Source: JBBIWA01 sp037439425 (GTDB taxonomy: Bacteria > Acidobacteriota > Blastocatellia > RBC074). From it: 34,665 bases of DNA. The first letter of the stretch is position 1; every line of letters begins with the position of its first letter. The notes beneath the pieces are model-generated. The model saw only the letters and a list, made by a program, of their open reading frames with translations. It did not search any database and was not told the DNA's origin. Location of the stretch: contig JBBIWA010000064.1 of the NCBI GenBank assembly GCA_037439425.1, forward strand, positions 1-34,665, read 5' to 3'. This document shows, one piece after another, positions 6,515-14,727 of the stretch. The translations under genes were made by a program, and so were the position numbers.

Positions 6515-6921
6515 GTGGCAGGGGCAGTGCGTTTGCAGCCTACTTCTTTCCGCGACAAGCTGCGCAGGTGGGCGACTATAGTTGCGGCAGGTCACAGCCT
6601 GAGGTCTTAGAGCAGACGACGGAGAGCTTGGATGGAGGGTGCAGTTTGTGACTTCCAGAGCCTTTTGAACTGGCGCGCGAATTTGATGGACGGCGGAGAG
6701 TCGGATGGTGTGTGCGGTTTGTGACCGAGTGGTGAGAAGTATTACCCGCTCGCTTTCGAGGGGAGTGAATATTTTCATTCGAGGAAGACCAACTCTGCTG
6801 GAAGTTTGAGGCGCGAGGGCAACAGAGGCGAGACGCATTATTCACAGGTGGTGGCGGGGGCGACAATAGGGGCGCGCCGGCAGAGGTGACATTTTGCCGC
6901 AAAGATGCCACGGCCTTGCGC
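6515..6921. other. Non-coding stretch with an imperfect duplicated block
   Basis: No gene is supported. Two related blocks, about 6613-6651 and 6689-6725, share GGAGAG...GGATGG...TGCGGTTTGTGAC-like sequence and lie about 75 bp apart. The stretch ends with a CACGGC-type hairpin unit (near 6906-6925), which leads into the long inverted repeat. Confidence 0.4.
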
Positions 6922-7867
6922 CGTGGAGTTTCACGCTCCTGGCTACCAAATCCGCAATTCGCAATTCGCAATCCGAAATTCAAAGAGGAGCCTCACGATC
7001 CTGGCTACTGTAACCGCGAATTGAGAGCGTTTAGGAAAAAAACGTCGATGTTAGCTACAAACGTGAAACTCCACGGCACAAGGCCGTGGCATCTCAAATG
7101 ATCCTGCCTGCGTGCGTATAGCTACAAACGTGAATCTCCACGGCACAAGGCCGTGGCATCTCAAATGATCCTGCCTGCGTGCGTAGCCACAAACGTGAAA
7201 CTCCACGGCGTAAGCTGATCTATCACAACTCGTAGCTGACCGCACTGTGAAGTGACCCGATAGAATGCGGCTCAGATCATCGGGCCTTCACTCTCTCGAA
7301 TCAAGAAGCCTTCTGTTCAAAATCCACAAGAAGGACGGCTATGAATGGGAACACAACTCGTGGTCACTTCCCTGCCCCAAGCTCTCACTGGTCTTTTACC
7401 TGCTCTCGGTGGGTATCTTTCTTTCAAAAATTGGGGTAACGGTGATGCCGCAGGCTCTCGCCAGTCTTTTACCTGCTTCGGTGGGTTGACGTGTTTAGCC
7501 CACTAGGTGTTGGGGGCGCGCTGCTCGGCTCTATCATAAGTCTCCTGAAGGCCAATCGCGGCCCTCCTTGTGGACGGTCTTGTGGGTAAGTCTTTCCAAG
7601 CTCGTCGTGGAGAGCTCTCGCAGCATTGTGGTTGTGGCATTCGAGCAGAGAACCCAACAGTTCTTAATCAGGCAACGCTCCGCTACGCAGCGAGCGTAGA
7701 AAGATGACGACGAAGCGGCCCAAGTTTTAATCAGCGGTACCGGAGCCCACTCGGGGGCAACCAAACAGGTCGAAGCTCGGCGGCGGCCGTTTGCTGCTAC
7801 TATCTACGATATTCCGCGATCAGTGCGCCATCTGACTCGGTAAGGCACACGAGTGGCACACTCGGGG
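6922..7867 (+). repeat. Left arm of a long inverted repeat (about 0.95 kb)
   Basis: This stretch is the reverse complement of 33705 to the window end, collinear with only small indels. Checkpoints: 6981-6990 with 34583-34592, 7415-7434 with 34141-34160, and 7856-7867 with 33705-33716. A block around 7517-7617 differs at only about three positions by eye; the whole is roughly 90% alike. It contains 65-67 bp hairpin units (7054-7210), two copies of GTCTTTTACCTGC 73 bp apart (7391, 7464), and a highly conserved core. No frame looks coding. Similarity ends sharply at 7867. Confidence 0.9.
7054..7210 (+). repeat. Tandem 65-67 bp hairpin-bearing units in the left arm
   Basis: Units begin at 7054, 7121 and 7186 (the last partial). 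Each starts with GCTACAAACGTGAA or GCCACAAACGTGAA, contains the palindrome CCACGGC...GCCGTGG, and ends ATGATCCTGCCTGCGTGCGT. The full units are almost identical over their whole length. Related units occur inverted at 34368-34522. Confidence 0.85.
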
Positions 7868-7869
7868 GG

Positions 7870-7893
7870 CGATTCCCGCTTGAGCGGGAATCG
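7870..7893. other. Perfect 10-bp hairpin just inside the left arm
   Basis: CGATTCCCGC and GCGGGAATCG are separated by TTGA. It lies 3 bp from the point where the inverted-repeat similarity ends. No T-run follows on either strand, so it is not a standard terminator. It is absent from the matching position of the right arm. Confidence 0.6.
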
Positions 7894-7936
7894 CTGTCAT
7901 CATGCTGGTCTAGTTGTAAACCAACTTTGGTAACTC

Positions 7937-8614
7937 TCAACAACTTTGGTAACTCTTAATAGGAAGTGGCAAAGCGGTTGTTGCGTTATGAGAAAGCGTG
8001 TGGATTGGAATGATCCTCAAACGGTAACTCGCAATAGGAAGTGGCGAAGCGGTTGTTGCCGCAAGCCACTCTCCGCAGCGCGAGGCTACTGTCGGCAGTG
8101 AAACAATTGGTCGAACAACCGACTGCGGCCCAAGCAAATCCGGTGGCCGGTGAGCTTCAACCAGCGCCTTAAGAAAACCTAGGAGACTAGAGGAGTTCTG
8201 TGTGGTGGGGTTTTCCAGCTCGTTCCCCGAGTTCTCGCAGGTTAAGGCCATCGCCAGCTCTGGCCGCATCGTCGCAGCCGGGAAGGGTAATAAGGGTCTG
8301 GGCAACACCACTTTGCGCTCGCCCGACTCAGGGCCAATGGGAGGCTGGACAGTAGCTTCGACGGCGACGGAAAGCGGCTTACCAGTTTTGGCTAGTTCCA
8401 TTCTGAAGTCAGAAGTGTGGTCGTTGAACGCCCGGAAACAATGAAAAGAGAGCGCGGGATCTCCGACCAACTTCAGTTTGTTGTGGGTTCCTGGACGTAG
8501 CTCAGGGGTAAGCCAGCGACAAACCGAGGTTGGTCTGACATCTTCTGCACTGCCCACCCTGCAAGACGAACAAGCCTGGCAGCGACTCAAAGGTGGCGGC
8601 TTGCGCAATAGCAC
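7937..8614 (-). CDS. Doubtful hypothetical open frame (225 aa)
   Basis: This is a long open frame with a GTG start at 8614 and no convincing ribosome site. It has no signal peptide or membrane segment and is rich in proline, serine and threonine. Its C-terminal end runs through a 37-bp direct repeat (TASPLPIASYR and TTALPLPIKSY are the two translated copies). No family is recognised. It may be a chance frame in repeat-rich DNA; the opposite strand also has open frames here. Confidence 0.2.
   Translation of the reverse strand: MLLRKPPPLSRCQACSSCRVGSAEDVRPTSVCRWLTPELRPGTHNKLKLVGDPALSFHCFRAFNDHTSDFRMELAKTGKPLSVAVEATVQPPIGPESGERKVVLPRPLLPFPAATMRPELAMALTCENSGNELENPTTQNSSSLLGFLKALVEAHRPPDLLGPQSVVRPIVSLPTVASRCGEWLAATTASPLPIASYRLRIIPIHTLSHNATTALPLPIKSYQSC
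7948..8059. repeat. Pair of 37-bp direct repeats 75 bp apart
   Basis: Copies at 7948-7984 and 8023-8059 both read GGTAACTC..., AATAGGAAGTGGC, AAGCGGTTGTTGC with about three differences. A partial GGTAACTC copy also occurs at 7929. Confidence 0.75.
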
Positions 8615-8641
8615 AGCTCGCCATATGAAACTCGCCCTAAC

Positions 8642-8932
8642 TCAGCGTTTCTCGTCCAGCAGTTGCAACGCCTTCAACACCAACAGCGTGTTGCGGCTCA
8701 CGTGCGCGCCCAGCGCAAATAGCCCCAGACCGATAATCGTGTAGGTCGCTACCGCCGACAGCAGCAACAACACGTGCAGCCGGTTGTGAAAGTCGGCCAG
8801 CAGCAGAAAAGCGACAATGAAGAGTGTTTCAATGATGAGCGCACTGACAAAGGCGATCCGGTAATTGCGCTCGCTGCGCTCGATCCGGTCAAGCGCACTG
8901 CGGCGCACCCCGTTAAGTGTTCTATCTGCCAT
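8642..8932 (-). CDS. Small two-helix membrane protein
   Basis: A 96-residue protein with a basic N-terminus, two hydrophobic helices (about residues 27-46, FVSALIIETLFIVAFLLLAD, and 52-76, around HVLLLLSAVATYTIIGLGLF) and a short charged tail. The start at 8932 is chosen because AAGGAGG lies directly upstream, although the 3-nt spacing is short. A longer frame from 8971 would place that site inside the gene. No family is recognised. It lies downstream of the DUF2834 gene in the same direction and may belong to the same sigma-factor group. Confidence 0.65.
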   Translation of the reverse strand: MADRTLNGVRRSALDRIERSERNYRIAFVSALIIETLFIVAFLLLADFHNRLHVLLLLSAVATYTIIGLGLFALGAHVSRNTLLVLKALQLLDEKR

Positions 8933-9347
8933 AGGCCTCCTTGACTTGTGAACTGGCCGCGGCAGCCGCAAGCGCTCTGGCGAGGCTGCAGCCAGTGATA
9001 GCCGAGCAAGCCAAGCGCAAGAGCTTCAACGGCGACCGAGATCAGCCAGCCACTCCTGAAACTGATTCCATCCTCATCTACTGCTTCCAGAGTTGATTTC
9101 TCTTCCAGCCTTGCTTCCCTGTCTTCAAACCCTCAACACCATCTGGGTCCGTGTGGTGAGGGCGAGCTACCGCCCCCGAACAGAAAGACTCTTGGGTTAG
9201 CAGCCCTTCGTCTTCCTGCCGCAATGAAAGGCCCTCCCCTCACCTGTGATCTGCGCGGGCGCGAAAAAGTTGGTCTTTGATTCCGGCGTGGTCGTCAGCA
9301 AGCGCACGTCTGGCAGACCGGGAAAGAGATGCTGCACAAGTAGTGAG
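8933..9347. other. Intergenic stretch between two small membrane-protein genes
   Basis: No intact gene. On the minus strand around 8972-9080 one frame reads like a short membrane anchor (acidic stretch, then GWLISVAVEALALGLLGYHW), but it has no start codon and runs out of frame into the next gene. It could be the remnant of an anti-sigma-like gene or chance. Confidence 0.3.
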
Positions 9348-9674
9348 TTAGGCCGTCACCGGCCTGCCGACGGGCCGCGTTTCTCTCATATACAGGTACA
9401 GTGGTAAGGCGAACGAAAACCCGATCAGCAGCGTGCTCAGCACAATCAGCCAAAAACCGCGCACGCCCAATTGTCGCGCCTCCCGCCCAAACACAACCAA
9501 ACCGAGCGTAGCACTCAACAACAGATCAGCAATTAAACCGCTTGCCGCTGGTGTGGCAAACGACGCCTGCAAAAATGCCCTCAGCCCGAAGCCGTATTCA
9601 GCAAAATGCAGGCTGAAAAAATATAGCGGCAAAACCGCGCCTACGATCATTGCCAGTAAGTAAAAGCGTTTCAT
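9348..9674 (-). CDS. DUF2834 family membrane protein
   Basis: A 108-residue integral membrane protein matching DUF2834 (PF11196). It starts MKRFYLLAMIVGAVLPLYFF; the family landmarks are FFSLHFAEYGF, LIADLLLSATLGLVVFGREARQLG and IVLSTLLIGFSFALPLYLYMRE. Three membrane helices are evident. Function is unknown. The start at 9674 has AGGAGG 6 nt upstream; a GTG at 9689 would put that site inside the gene. Its ribosome site overlaps the end of the sigma-factor gene (stop at 9686), so the two are probably cotranscribed and coupled. Confidence 0.85.
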   Translation of the reverse strand: MKRFYLLAMIVGAVLPLYFFSLHFAEYGFGLRAFLQASFATPAASGLIADLLLSATLGLVVFGREARQLGVRGFWLIVLSTLLIGFSFALPLYLYMRETRPVGRPVTA

Positions 9675-9685
9675 CCAATCCTCCT

Positions 9686-10240
9686 TCACAATTCGTCCCT
9701 CATCAATTTGCGCAAGCTCCTCAGCCCATAAGCGAGCCGCGATTTGACCGTGCCGAGTGCCACGCCGAGCACCGCCGCTACGTCGCCGAGCGGCATTTCG
9801 TGCAGATAATGTAGCACGATGACGGCACGGCTGGCCGGGGAGATCTGCGCGAGTAGTCGCGGCAATTGCGCGAGCAGATCGGGTGCAAAACTCGCCTCGT
9901 TAGGCGCTGGCAAACGGGCGAGCGCTTCTTCCCCAACCATCTGGTCCGACCAGCGCCGCTCGCGTTTGAGGTGTCTAAACGCCTCGCGTGTGGCGATGCG
10001 GTAGGCCCAGGGACGCAGCAGCTCCGGCTCGCGCAGCCAGATCAGCTTGCGATAGATGAGCAGAAAGACCTCTTGCAGAATCTCTTCGGCTAGCGCGTGC
10101 TTGCCGACGAGGCTGGAGATGTAACGGTAGAGCGGTTCTTGCAAGAGCTTGAACAGTTCGTTGAAGGCCGCGTGGTCGCCCGCCTGGGCGCGCAGTATCA
10201 ACCAGGTCTGCGAGCGAAGCTCCGCTTTAGCGCTCTCCAT
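9686..10240 (-). CDS. ECF-type RNA polymerase sigma factor
   Basis: A 184-residue sigma-70 family protein with only regions 2 and 4. Region 2 runs about residues 20-100, with AFNELFKLLQEPLYRYISSL, AEEILQEVFLLIYRKL and RPWAYRIATREAFRHLKRERR. Region 4 runs about 125-182 and ends in the helix-turn-helix MPLGDVAAVLGVALGTVKSR. The start at 10240 has GGAGG 8 nt upstream; the open frame extends to 10387, but that extension lacks sigma-factor character. No typical anti-sigma gene (zinc-finger type) follows; two small membrane proteins do, and either could fill that role by position only. Confidence 0.9.
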   Translation of the reverse strand: MESAKAELRSQTWLILRAQAGDHAAFNELFKLLQEPLYRYISSLVGKHALAEEILQEVFLLIYRKLIWLREPELLRPWAYRIATREAFRHLKRERRWSDQMVGEEALARLPAPNEASFAPDLLAQLPRLLAQISPASRAVIVLHYLHEMPLGDVAAVLGVALGTVKSRLAYGLRSLRKLMRDEL

Positions 10241-10450
10241 CTTCTTCCCTCCAGATGTAAAGAGGCAGGGAATAGATTGAGGGTTCGGAAGCCAGTCAGA
10301 TTTTTTCGCTTCGTGCAGAGGGGCTTTGGAATCAGTGCCGTGGGCAGTAGCCAGCATGGCTTGGCATCTGAAGACATCGGCTCTCACTCCCTTTGCAGCC
10401 CGGCTCGTGGCTCAGTGCCCCGCCAGGGAAATCCTATCCTCAATCGCCCG

Positions 10451-10957
10451 TTAACTTTCTCGCCCCCACCAGTGGCTGCGCGTGAAGCGATCTTCCGTAA
10501 AATATCCACGAAGCAATGTCACCTCAGGAGCTGCCTCGTTGTGGACGATGATACTGATGACATCGTAGCGGTAGGGTTCATCTGCAACGCGCATCAGATG
10601 GCGATAAAGGCGCGCCGTGCGTGTGATCTGGCGTTGCTTGCGCAGGTCTACCGCAGCTTGCGGTGCTACCAGCTCTGCGCCCGTTCGCGTTTTGACTTCG
10701 ACAAATACCAGGGGGCAGAGTGGTGAGGCTTCATCATAGGCAATGATGTCAATCTCGCCCCGGATCTGGCGCCCGCTCAGACTATAGCCGATGGGCGCAG
10801 CGAAGTTGGTGGCTACCAGGCGGTAGCCGCACCGCTTGAGATATTCAACTGCGAGCCGCTCGCCATAGGCGCCCAGAGCCAGATGTCCAGGCTGTGTGGC
10901 GAGTTTGTCCGACGGCTGGCCAGACTGTTGCAGAAAGTTCCCCATCGGATTGTTCAC
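10451..10957 (-). CDS. yraN: UPF0102 / YraN family protein
   Basis: A 168-residue member of UPF0102, a small restriction-endonuclease-like fold. The signature is present: LGAYGERLAVEYLKRCGYRL, GEIDIIAYD, PLVFVEVKTR and the late helix DLRKQRQITRTARLYRH. G-E-I-D and E-V-K form the PD-(D/E)xK-like site. Family members are suspected nucleases with unclear biological role. An insertion of about ten residues (PIGYSLSGRQ) precedes the GEID strand. The GTG start at 10957 follows AAAGGA; ATG at 10945 is an alternative. Confidence 0.88.
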   Translation of the reverse strand: MNNPMGNFLQQSGQPSDKLATQPGHLALGAYGERLAVEYLKRCGYRLVATNFAAPIGYSLSGRQIRGEIDIIAYDEASPLCPLVFVEVKTRTGAELVAPQAAVDLRKQRQITRTARLYRHLMRVADEPYRYDVISIIVHNEAAPEVTLLRGYFTEDRFTRSHWWGRES

Positions 10958-11090
10958 CAGTCCTTTGGCCTATGGATCTCAAGAGGAGTATTTTCACCAC
11001 ACCGCATTTTGAAATCGCCGCTTTGCGAGTATACTGCCAATTGGTCAACAGAGGAAGGACAGATGCTGCGAGGCTGGCGAAAGGGGGGCA

Positions 11091-11213
11091 ATTAAAAGTG
11101 GGATGAGACCGCAACAGCCTGCCCTCGCGAGCGCAGGCATCTTGCGTGCTGCGGGAGTGCACAAGTCAGGCACGCTAGAAGCGCGCGCTCCCAGGGTGAG
11201 TCCCACTTTTAAT
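11091..11213. mobile_element. MITE-like 123-bp element with 13-bp perfect terminal inverted repeats
   Basis: ATTAAAAGTGGGA at 11091-11103 is the exact inverse of TCCCACTTTTAAT at 11201-11213. The match extends imperfectly outwards (GGGGGCA / GGCACCCC). The interior is GC-rich and contains short complementary blocks (GCAGGC..., GCACGC...). It has no coding capacity. It ends about 100 bp upstream of the ChaN-like gene. No clear target duplication is visible. It shares the tail GCGCTCCCAGGG with the dispersed repeat near 21063. Confidence 0.7.
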
Positions 11214-11314
11214 GGCACCCCAGCGAAAGCTCGGATTATAGTCTCCGCTGGCACAGTTATGTTTGACCCGGGGCGTGAGTTGCCTGAACTGAGGCAGGAG
11301 ACCAGGAAACAGAG

Positions 11315-12289
11315 ATGAACCGAGACTTGAGGCTGATCCTATTGTTTGTGGTGATGCTGGGCCTGGTGCCCCTCGCCGCGTCACAGACCTCACACCATCC
11401 CGATTCAGGTTATATTCCTCATCGCGTCTACGATTGCGATGAGAAACGCTTCAGCGATTTTGAGGGGATGCTGGCAGAGCTGGCGCGCGCCGATGTCATC
11501 TTTGTGGGCGAACAACACGATGATCCAGCAACACATCGGTTGGAGCGCGCGATCCTCGAAGGGTTGGCTCGTCGCCGTGGCAATATCGTCGTGGCGCTGG
11601 AGATGTTCGAGCGCGATGTCCAATCTGCGCTCGATGAGTATCTGGCCGGGCGGTTGAGCGAAGCAGAGTTCTTGAAAGTGGCGCGCCCGTGGCCGCGCTA
11701 TGCGACTGACTATCGGCCACTGGTCGAATTTGCCCGCGCGCACGGCTGGCGCGTGGTGGCCAGCAATGTGCCGCGCCGTTATGCCTCGAACGTGTCGAAG
11801 AACGGCCTGGCTGTGCTCGATTCGTTACCAGCAACCGAACGTAAACTGATCGCGGCAAACATTCAGTGTCCGTTCGATGCTTACTTCAAACGCTTCGCTG
11901 AGACGATGAATTCGCATCCTGGCGCAAGCGGTCAGCAGCCGGAGAAGCGATCCGAAAGCGAACAGCGCGCCATAACCGAGCGCTTTTATTTCGCCCAATG
12001 CATTAAGGACGAAACGATGGCTGAATCTATCACCAACGTTCATCTCAATCACTCTGAAGTGCAACCCAGGCCGCTCGTTGTCCACTTCAACGGCGCATTT
12101 CACAGCGATTATCACTTCGGTGCCGCCGCGCGCACCAAACAACGCTTGCCGAAGTTACAGATTAAAGTTCTCTCCATCGTCCCGGTCGAGGACCTTGACC
12201 GGGTTAAGGCCGGCGATTATCGCAAGCGTGGTGACTACGTGATCTTCACGCTGAAACCGTTAAGACCGAAGACAGCCCCATCCAGTTAA
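11315..12289 (+). CDS. ChaN-like haem-binding uptake family protein, secreted
   Basis: A 324-residue protein of the ChaN / Haem_bd_uptake family (PF04187). A signal peptide covers about residues 1-23 (LILLFVVMLGLVPLAASQ). The family motif VGEQHDDPATH (H68, H74) follows, then VALEMFERD and, late, VVHFNGAFHSDYHFG. ChaN of Campylobacter is an iron-regulated lipoprotein that binds haem; this protein lacks an obvious lipobox, so it may be periplasmic. It has AGGAAA about 7 nt upstream. It leads a three-gene set (11315-14560) whose members all carry export signals. Confidence 0.85.
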   Translation: MNRDLRLILLFVVMLGLVPLAASQTSHHPDSGYIPHRVYDCDEKRFSDFEGMLAELARADVIFVGEQHDDPATHRLERAILEGLARRRGNIVVALEMFERDVQSALDEYLAGRLSEAEFLKVARPWPRYATDYRPLVEFARAHGWRVVASNVPRRYASNVSKNGLAVLDSLPATERKLIAANIQCPFDAYFKRFAETMNSHPGASGQQPEKRSESEQRAITERFYFAQCIKDETMAESITNVHLNHSEVQPRPLVVHFNGAFHSDYHFGAAARTKQRLPKLQIKVLSIVPVEDLDRVKAGDYRKRGDYVIFTLKPLRPKTAPSS

Positions 12290-12296
12290 CACACAC

Positions 12297-13430
12297 GTGA
12301 CTATGCTCAGAAGAGAGATTTCACGACCATCGCGATTTCATCTTCTCCGGCTTACGCTTGGCGCGCTGTGCAGTCTACTACTGTCACAGCCTGCTGCTGC
12401 GCAATCATCGTTGAGCATCGAAGAGTACGAGCCGAGATCCACTCTCATCACGCGCGAACATCTCGTCCCGCGCGCCAAGTATCCGTTCATTGATGTGCAC
12501 AGCCATCACTCGAACCTATCGCCTGAATATGTTGACAGGCTGGTCCGAGAGATGGACTCTATCAATCTGCGGGTGCTGGTCAATCTGAGTGGCGGCACGG
12601 GCGAGCGTTTGAAGCGCACAGTTGCGGCGATGAAAGGTCGCTATCCGGATCGCTTCGTCGTCTTCGCCAATTTGAGCTTCAATGATCTCGACGAGCCGGG
12701 CTACGGCCAGCGCGCGGCTGCGCGGTTGGAACAGGATGTAAAGAATGGCGCCCAGGGCTTGAAGATCTTTAAGAACTTCGGTCTGGACTTGAAGCGCAAG
12801 AATGGAGAGCGGGTGAAGGTAGATGATCCGGAGTTAGACCCTGTTTGGGAGCTGTGCGCGAAATTGAAGCTTCCGGTCCTGATTCACGTCGCTGAGCCAG
12901 CAGTCTTCTTCGAGCCAGTTGACAGATACAACGAGCGCTGGCTGGAGCTCAAACAATTTCCCGGACGCGCGCGGCCACCGGACCGCTATCCTTCCTTTGA
13001 GACCTTGATGAAGGAGCGCGACAATCTCATCGCACGCCATCCCAGGACTACCTTCATTGTCGCGCATCTGGGTTGGCATGGTAATGATCTTGAACGGTTG
13101 GGCAAACTATTTGACCGCTATCCGAACTTCTATGTTGACATGGCAGCGGTCCTGGCTGAGCTGGGGCGCCAGCCCTACTCGGCATATGACTTCCTGGTCA
13201 AATATCAGGATCGGGTGCTTTTCGGCAAGGACATATACAATCCACAAGAATATACCTACTATTTCCGCGCCATGGAGACGCGCGACGAGTACTTCGAGTA
13301 TTACCGCAAGCGTCATGCCTTCTGGCGCATCTATGGGTTTCAATTGCCCGATGAAGTACTCAAGAAGATCTACTATCAAAATGCGTTGCGATTGATCCCA
13401 GGTATCAACGCTGCGCAATTTCCAAAGTAG
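12297..13430 (+). CDS. Secreted amidohydrolase-2 family metal-dependent hydrolase
   Basis: A 377-residue protein of the Amidohydro_2 family (PF04909) with a signal peptide (to about residue 36, SLLLSQPAAAQ). Metal ligands are visible in order: FIDVHSH (H68, H70), LIHVAEP (H197), VAHLGWHGND (H257) and FGKDIYN (D312), all on a TIM-barrel scaffold. The family includes decarboxylases and lactone or amide hydrolases; the substrate is unknown. The start may be GTG 12297 or ATG 12303; neither has a ribosome site. Translation may be coupled to the gene ending at 12289. Confidence 0.86.
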   Translation: MTMLRREISRPSRFHLLRLTLGALCSLLLSQPAAAQSSLSIEEYEPRSTLITREHLVPRAKYPFIDVHSHHSNLSPEYVDRLVREMDSINLRVLVNLSGGTGERLKRTVAAMKGRYPDRFVVFANLSFNDLDEPGYGQRAAARLEQDVKNGAQGLKIFKNFGLDLKRKNGERVKVDDPELDPVWELCAKLKLPVLIHVAEPAVFFEPVDRYNERWLELKQFPGRARPPDRYPSFETLMKERDNLIARHPRTTFIVAHLGWHGNDLERLGKLFDRYPNFYVDMAAVLAELGRQPYSAYDFLVKYQDRVLFGKDIYNPQEYTYYFRAMETRDEYFEYYRKRHAFWRIYGFQLPDEVLKKIYYQNALRLIPGINAAQFPK

Positions 13431-13441
13431 AGGAGGCAGCT

Positions 13442-14560
13442 ATGAAAAGAGCGACGATTGCGGCCTGCTTCTTGATGGCGGTTGTGGTGACGGCGAGTGG
13501 GGCAGAGTCTACCATCCAGACAGAGAATAAGATCGAGACCGGGCAGATCAACGGAGCGGCTTTTCGCATAGAGATTCCCGCCAACTGGAACAAGGGGCTG
13601 GTGATGTATTGTCACGGCTACCAGGTAGTGGGCACTCCCCCAGCCGCGCAGGAAGCGATGCTCAAGCCTTTCCGGCAGGTGTTTCTCGACCGTGGCTTCG
13701 CCTTTGCGCAATCTGACTATGGGGCGCAGGGCTGGGCCGTGAAAGAGGCTGTGGAGGACACGGAGGCATTGCGGCGCTATTTTGTCTCCAAATATGGGCA
13801 GCCGCGTGAAACTTACGTCGTCGGTCATTCGATGGGCGCAGTTATCACTATTGCTACTATCGAGCGCTACCCGGAGCTTTACGATGGCGCGATGCCGCTG
13901 TGTGGCCCCTTGAATCCTGCTCTGGAGGGGCTCAAAGAGCGCGTCTTCGATATGCTGGTGACTTTCGAGTATTTCTTTCCCGGCACAGTTGGGTCGCCTG
14001 TGGAGATCCCGGCTGATTTCAAATTCAACCTGAGTGGGTCGGAGAAAGTAAGGGCGGCATTGAGAGCCGCACCGGAGAAGGCCGCCATGTTTGCTCGGCG
14101 CTATCAGTTTGCTACGGTGGATGAGATCCCTGGAGTCTTGAGTTTCTTCCAAGCCATCCTCAAAGAGTTACAACAGCGTGCGGGCGGCAATCCGTTTGAC
14201 AACCGCAACACGATCTACAGCGGATTTGATGATGATGCGGCGGTCAATCGCGGCGTCAAGCGATACGCTGCCGATGCGCGCGCGCAAGAGTATCTGCTGA
14301 AGCACTACACCCCTACAGGGCGCATTGCTGATCCTGTGTTGACCGTGCATACCACCTATGATCAGTTAGTCCCGGCGCAATATGTCTGCGCTTACGACAC
14401 GATTGCAAAGACCGCTGGCACGCAAGACCTGTTTGTGGTCAAGTTCGTGGACGCGAAGGGGCACTGCAATATTAGTCCGGCGCGGACCGGGGCAGCTTTC
14501 GATGCGCTGCTTCAGTGGGCGCGCGAGCGCAAGCGCCCTGCGGCTGGAGAGCTCCCATAA
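13442..14560 (+). CDS. Secreted alpha/beta hydrolase
   Basis: This 372-residue enzyme has a signal peptide (MKRATIAACFLMAVVVTASGA). The triad is visible: S130 in VVGHSMGA, D307 in TTYDQLVPAQ and H341 in AKGHCNIS. An oxyanion strand LVMYCHGYQ precedes the nucleophile, and a long helical cap (residues about 160-270) lies between strands 6 and 7. It resembles exported esterases or peptidases of the prolyl-oligopeptidase/tannase side of the superfamily; the substrate is unknown. The start has AGAGGAGG 6 nt upstream, 11 bp after the amidohydrolase stop, so it is in the same transcript. Confidence 0.87.
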   Translation: MKRATIAACFLMAVVVTASGAESTIQTENKIETGQINGAAFRIEIPANWNKGLVMYCHGYQVVGTPPAAQEAMLKPFRQVFLDRGFAFAQSDYGAQGWAVKEAVEDTEALRRYFVSKYGQPRETYVVGHSMGAVITIATIERYPELYDGAMPLCGPLNPALEGLKERVFDMLVTFEYFFPGTVGSPVEIPADFKFNLSGSEKVRAALRAAPEKAAMFARRYQFATVDEIPGVLSFFQAILKELQQRAGGNPFDNRNTIYSGFDDDAAVNRGVKRYAADARAQEYLLKHYTPTGRIADPVLTVHTTYDQLVPAQYVCAYDTIAKTAGTQDLFVVKFVDAKGHCNISPARTGAAFDALLQWARERKRPAAGELP

Positions 14561-14727
14561 TCAGGAGCTCACGAAATCAGGAGGGAAGAAGATTTTCCTT
14601 TTGTCATGCGAGATGTTCACTTACCGGTGAACTCTCCCATGAAGATTGACTGCCGGCAATAACAAATTTCACAGGGCCATCCAATCAGTTCATCTTAAGT
14701 TTACATATACGGTCACCGCTGTGAGGG

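Noticed and set aside
7054..7210. CRISPR-like spacing of repeats, here and at 34368-34522
   Set aside because: The full 65-67 bp units are conserved, with no variable spacers between short repeats, and no cas genes are present.
7469..7764. Overlapping minus-strand frames inside the left inverted-repeat arm
   Set aside because: The equivalent frames in the right arm are broken by stops and indels, so the arms are not coding.
10097..10726. 209-aa plus-strand frame
   Set aside because: Overlaps the sigma factor and yraN in antisense; no motif and no ribosome site.
14614..14631. GTTCAC/GTGAAC palindrome after the alpha/beta hydrolase gene
   Set aside because: Only a 6-bp stem without a T-run; not convincing as a terminator.
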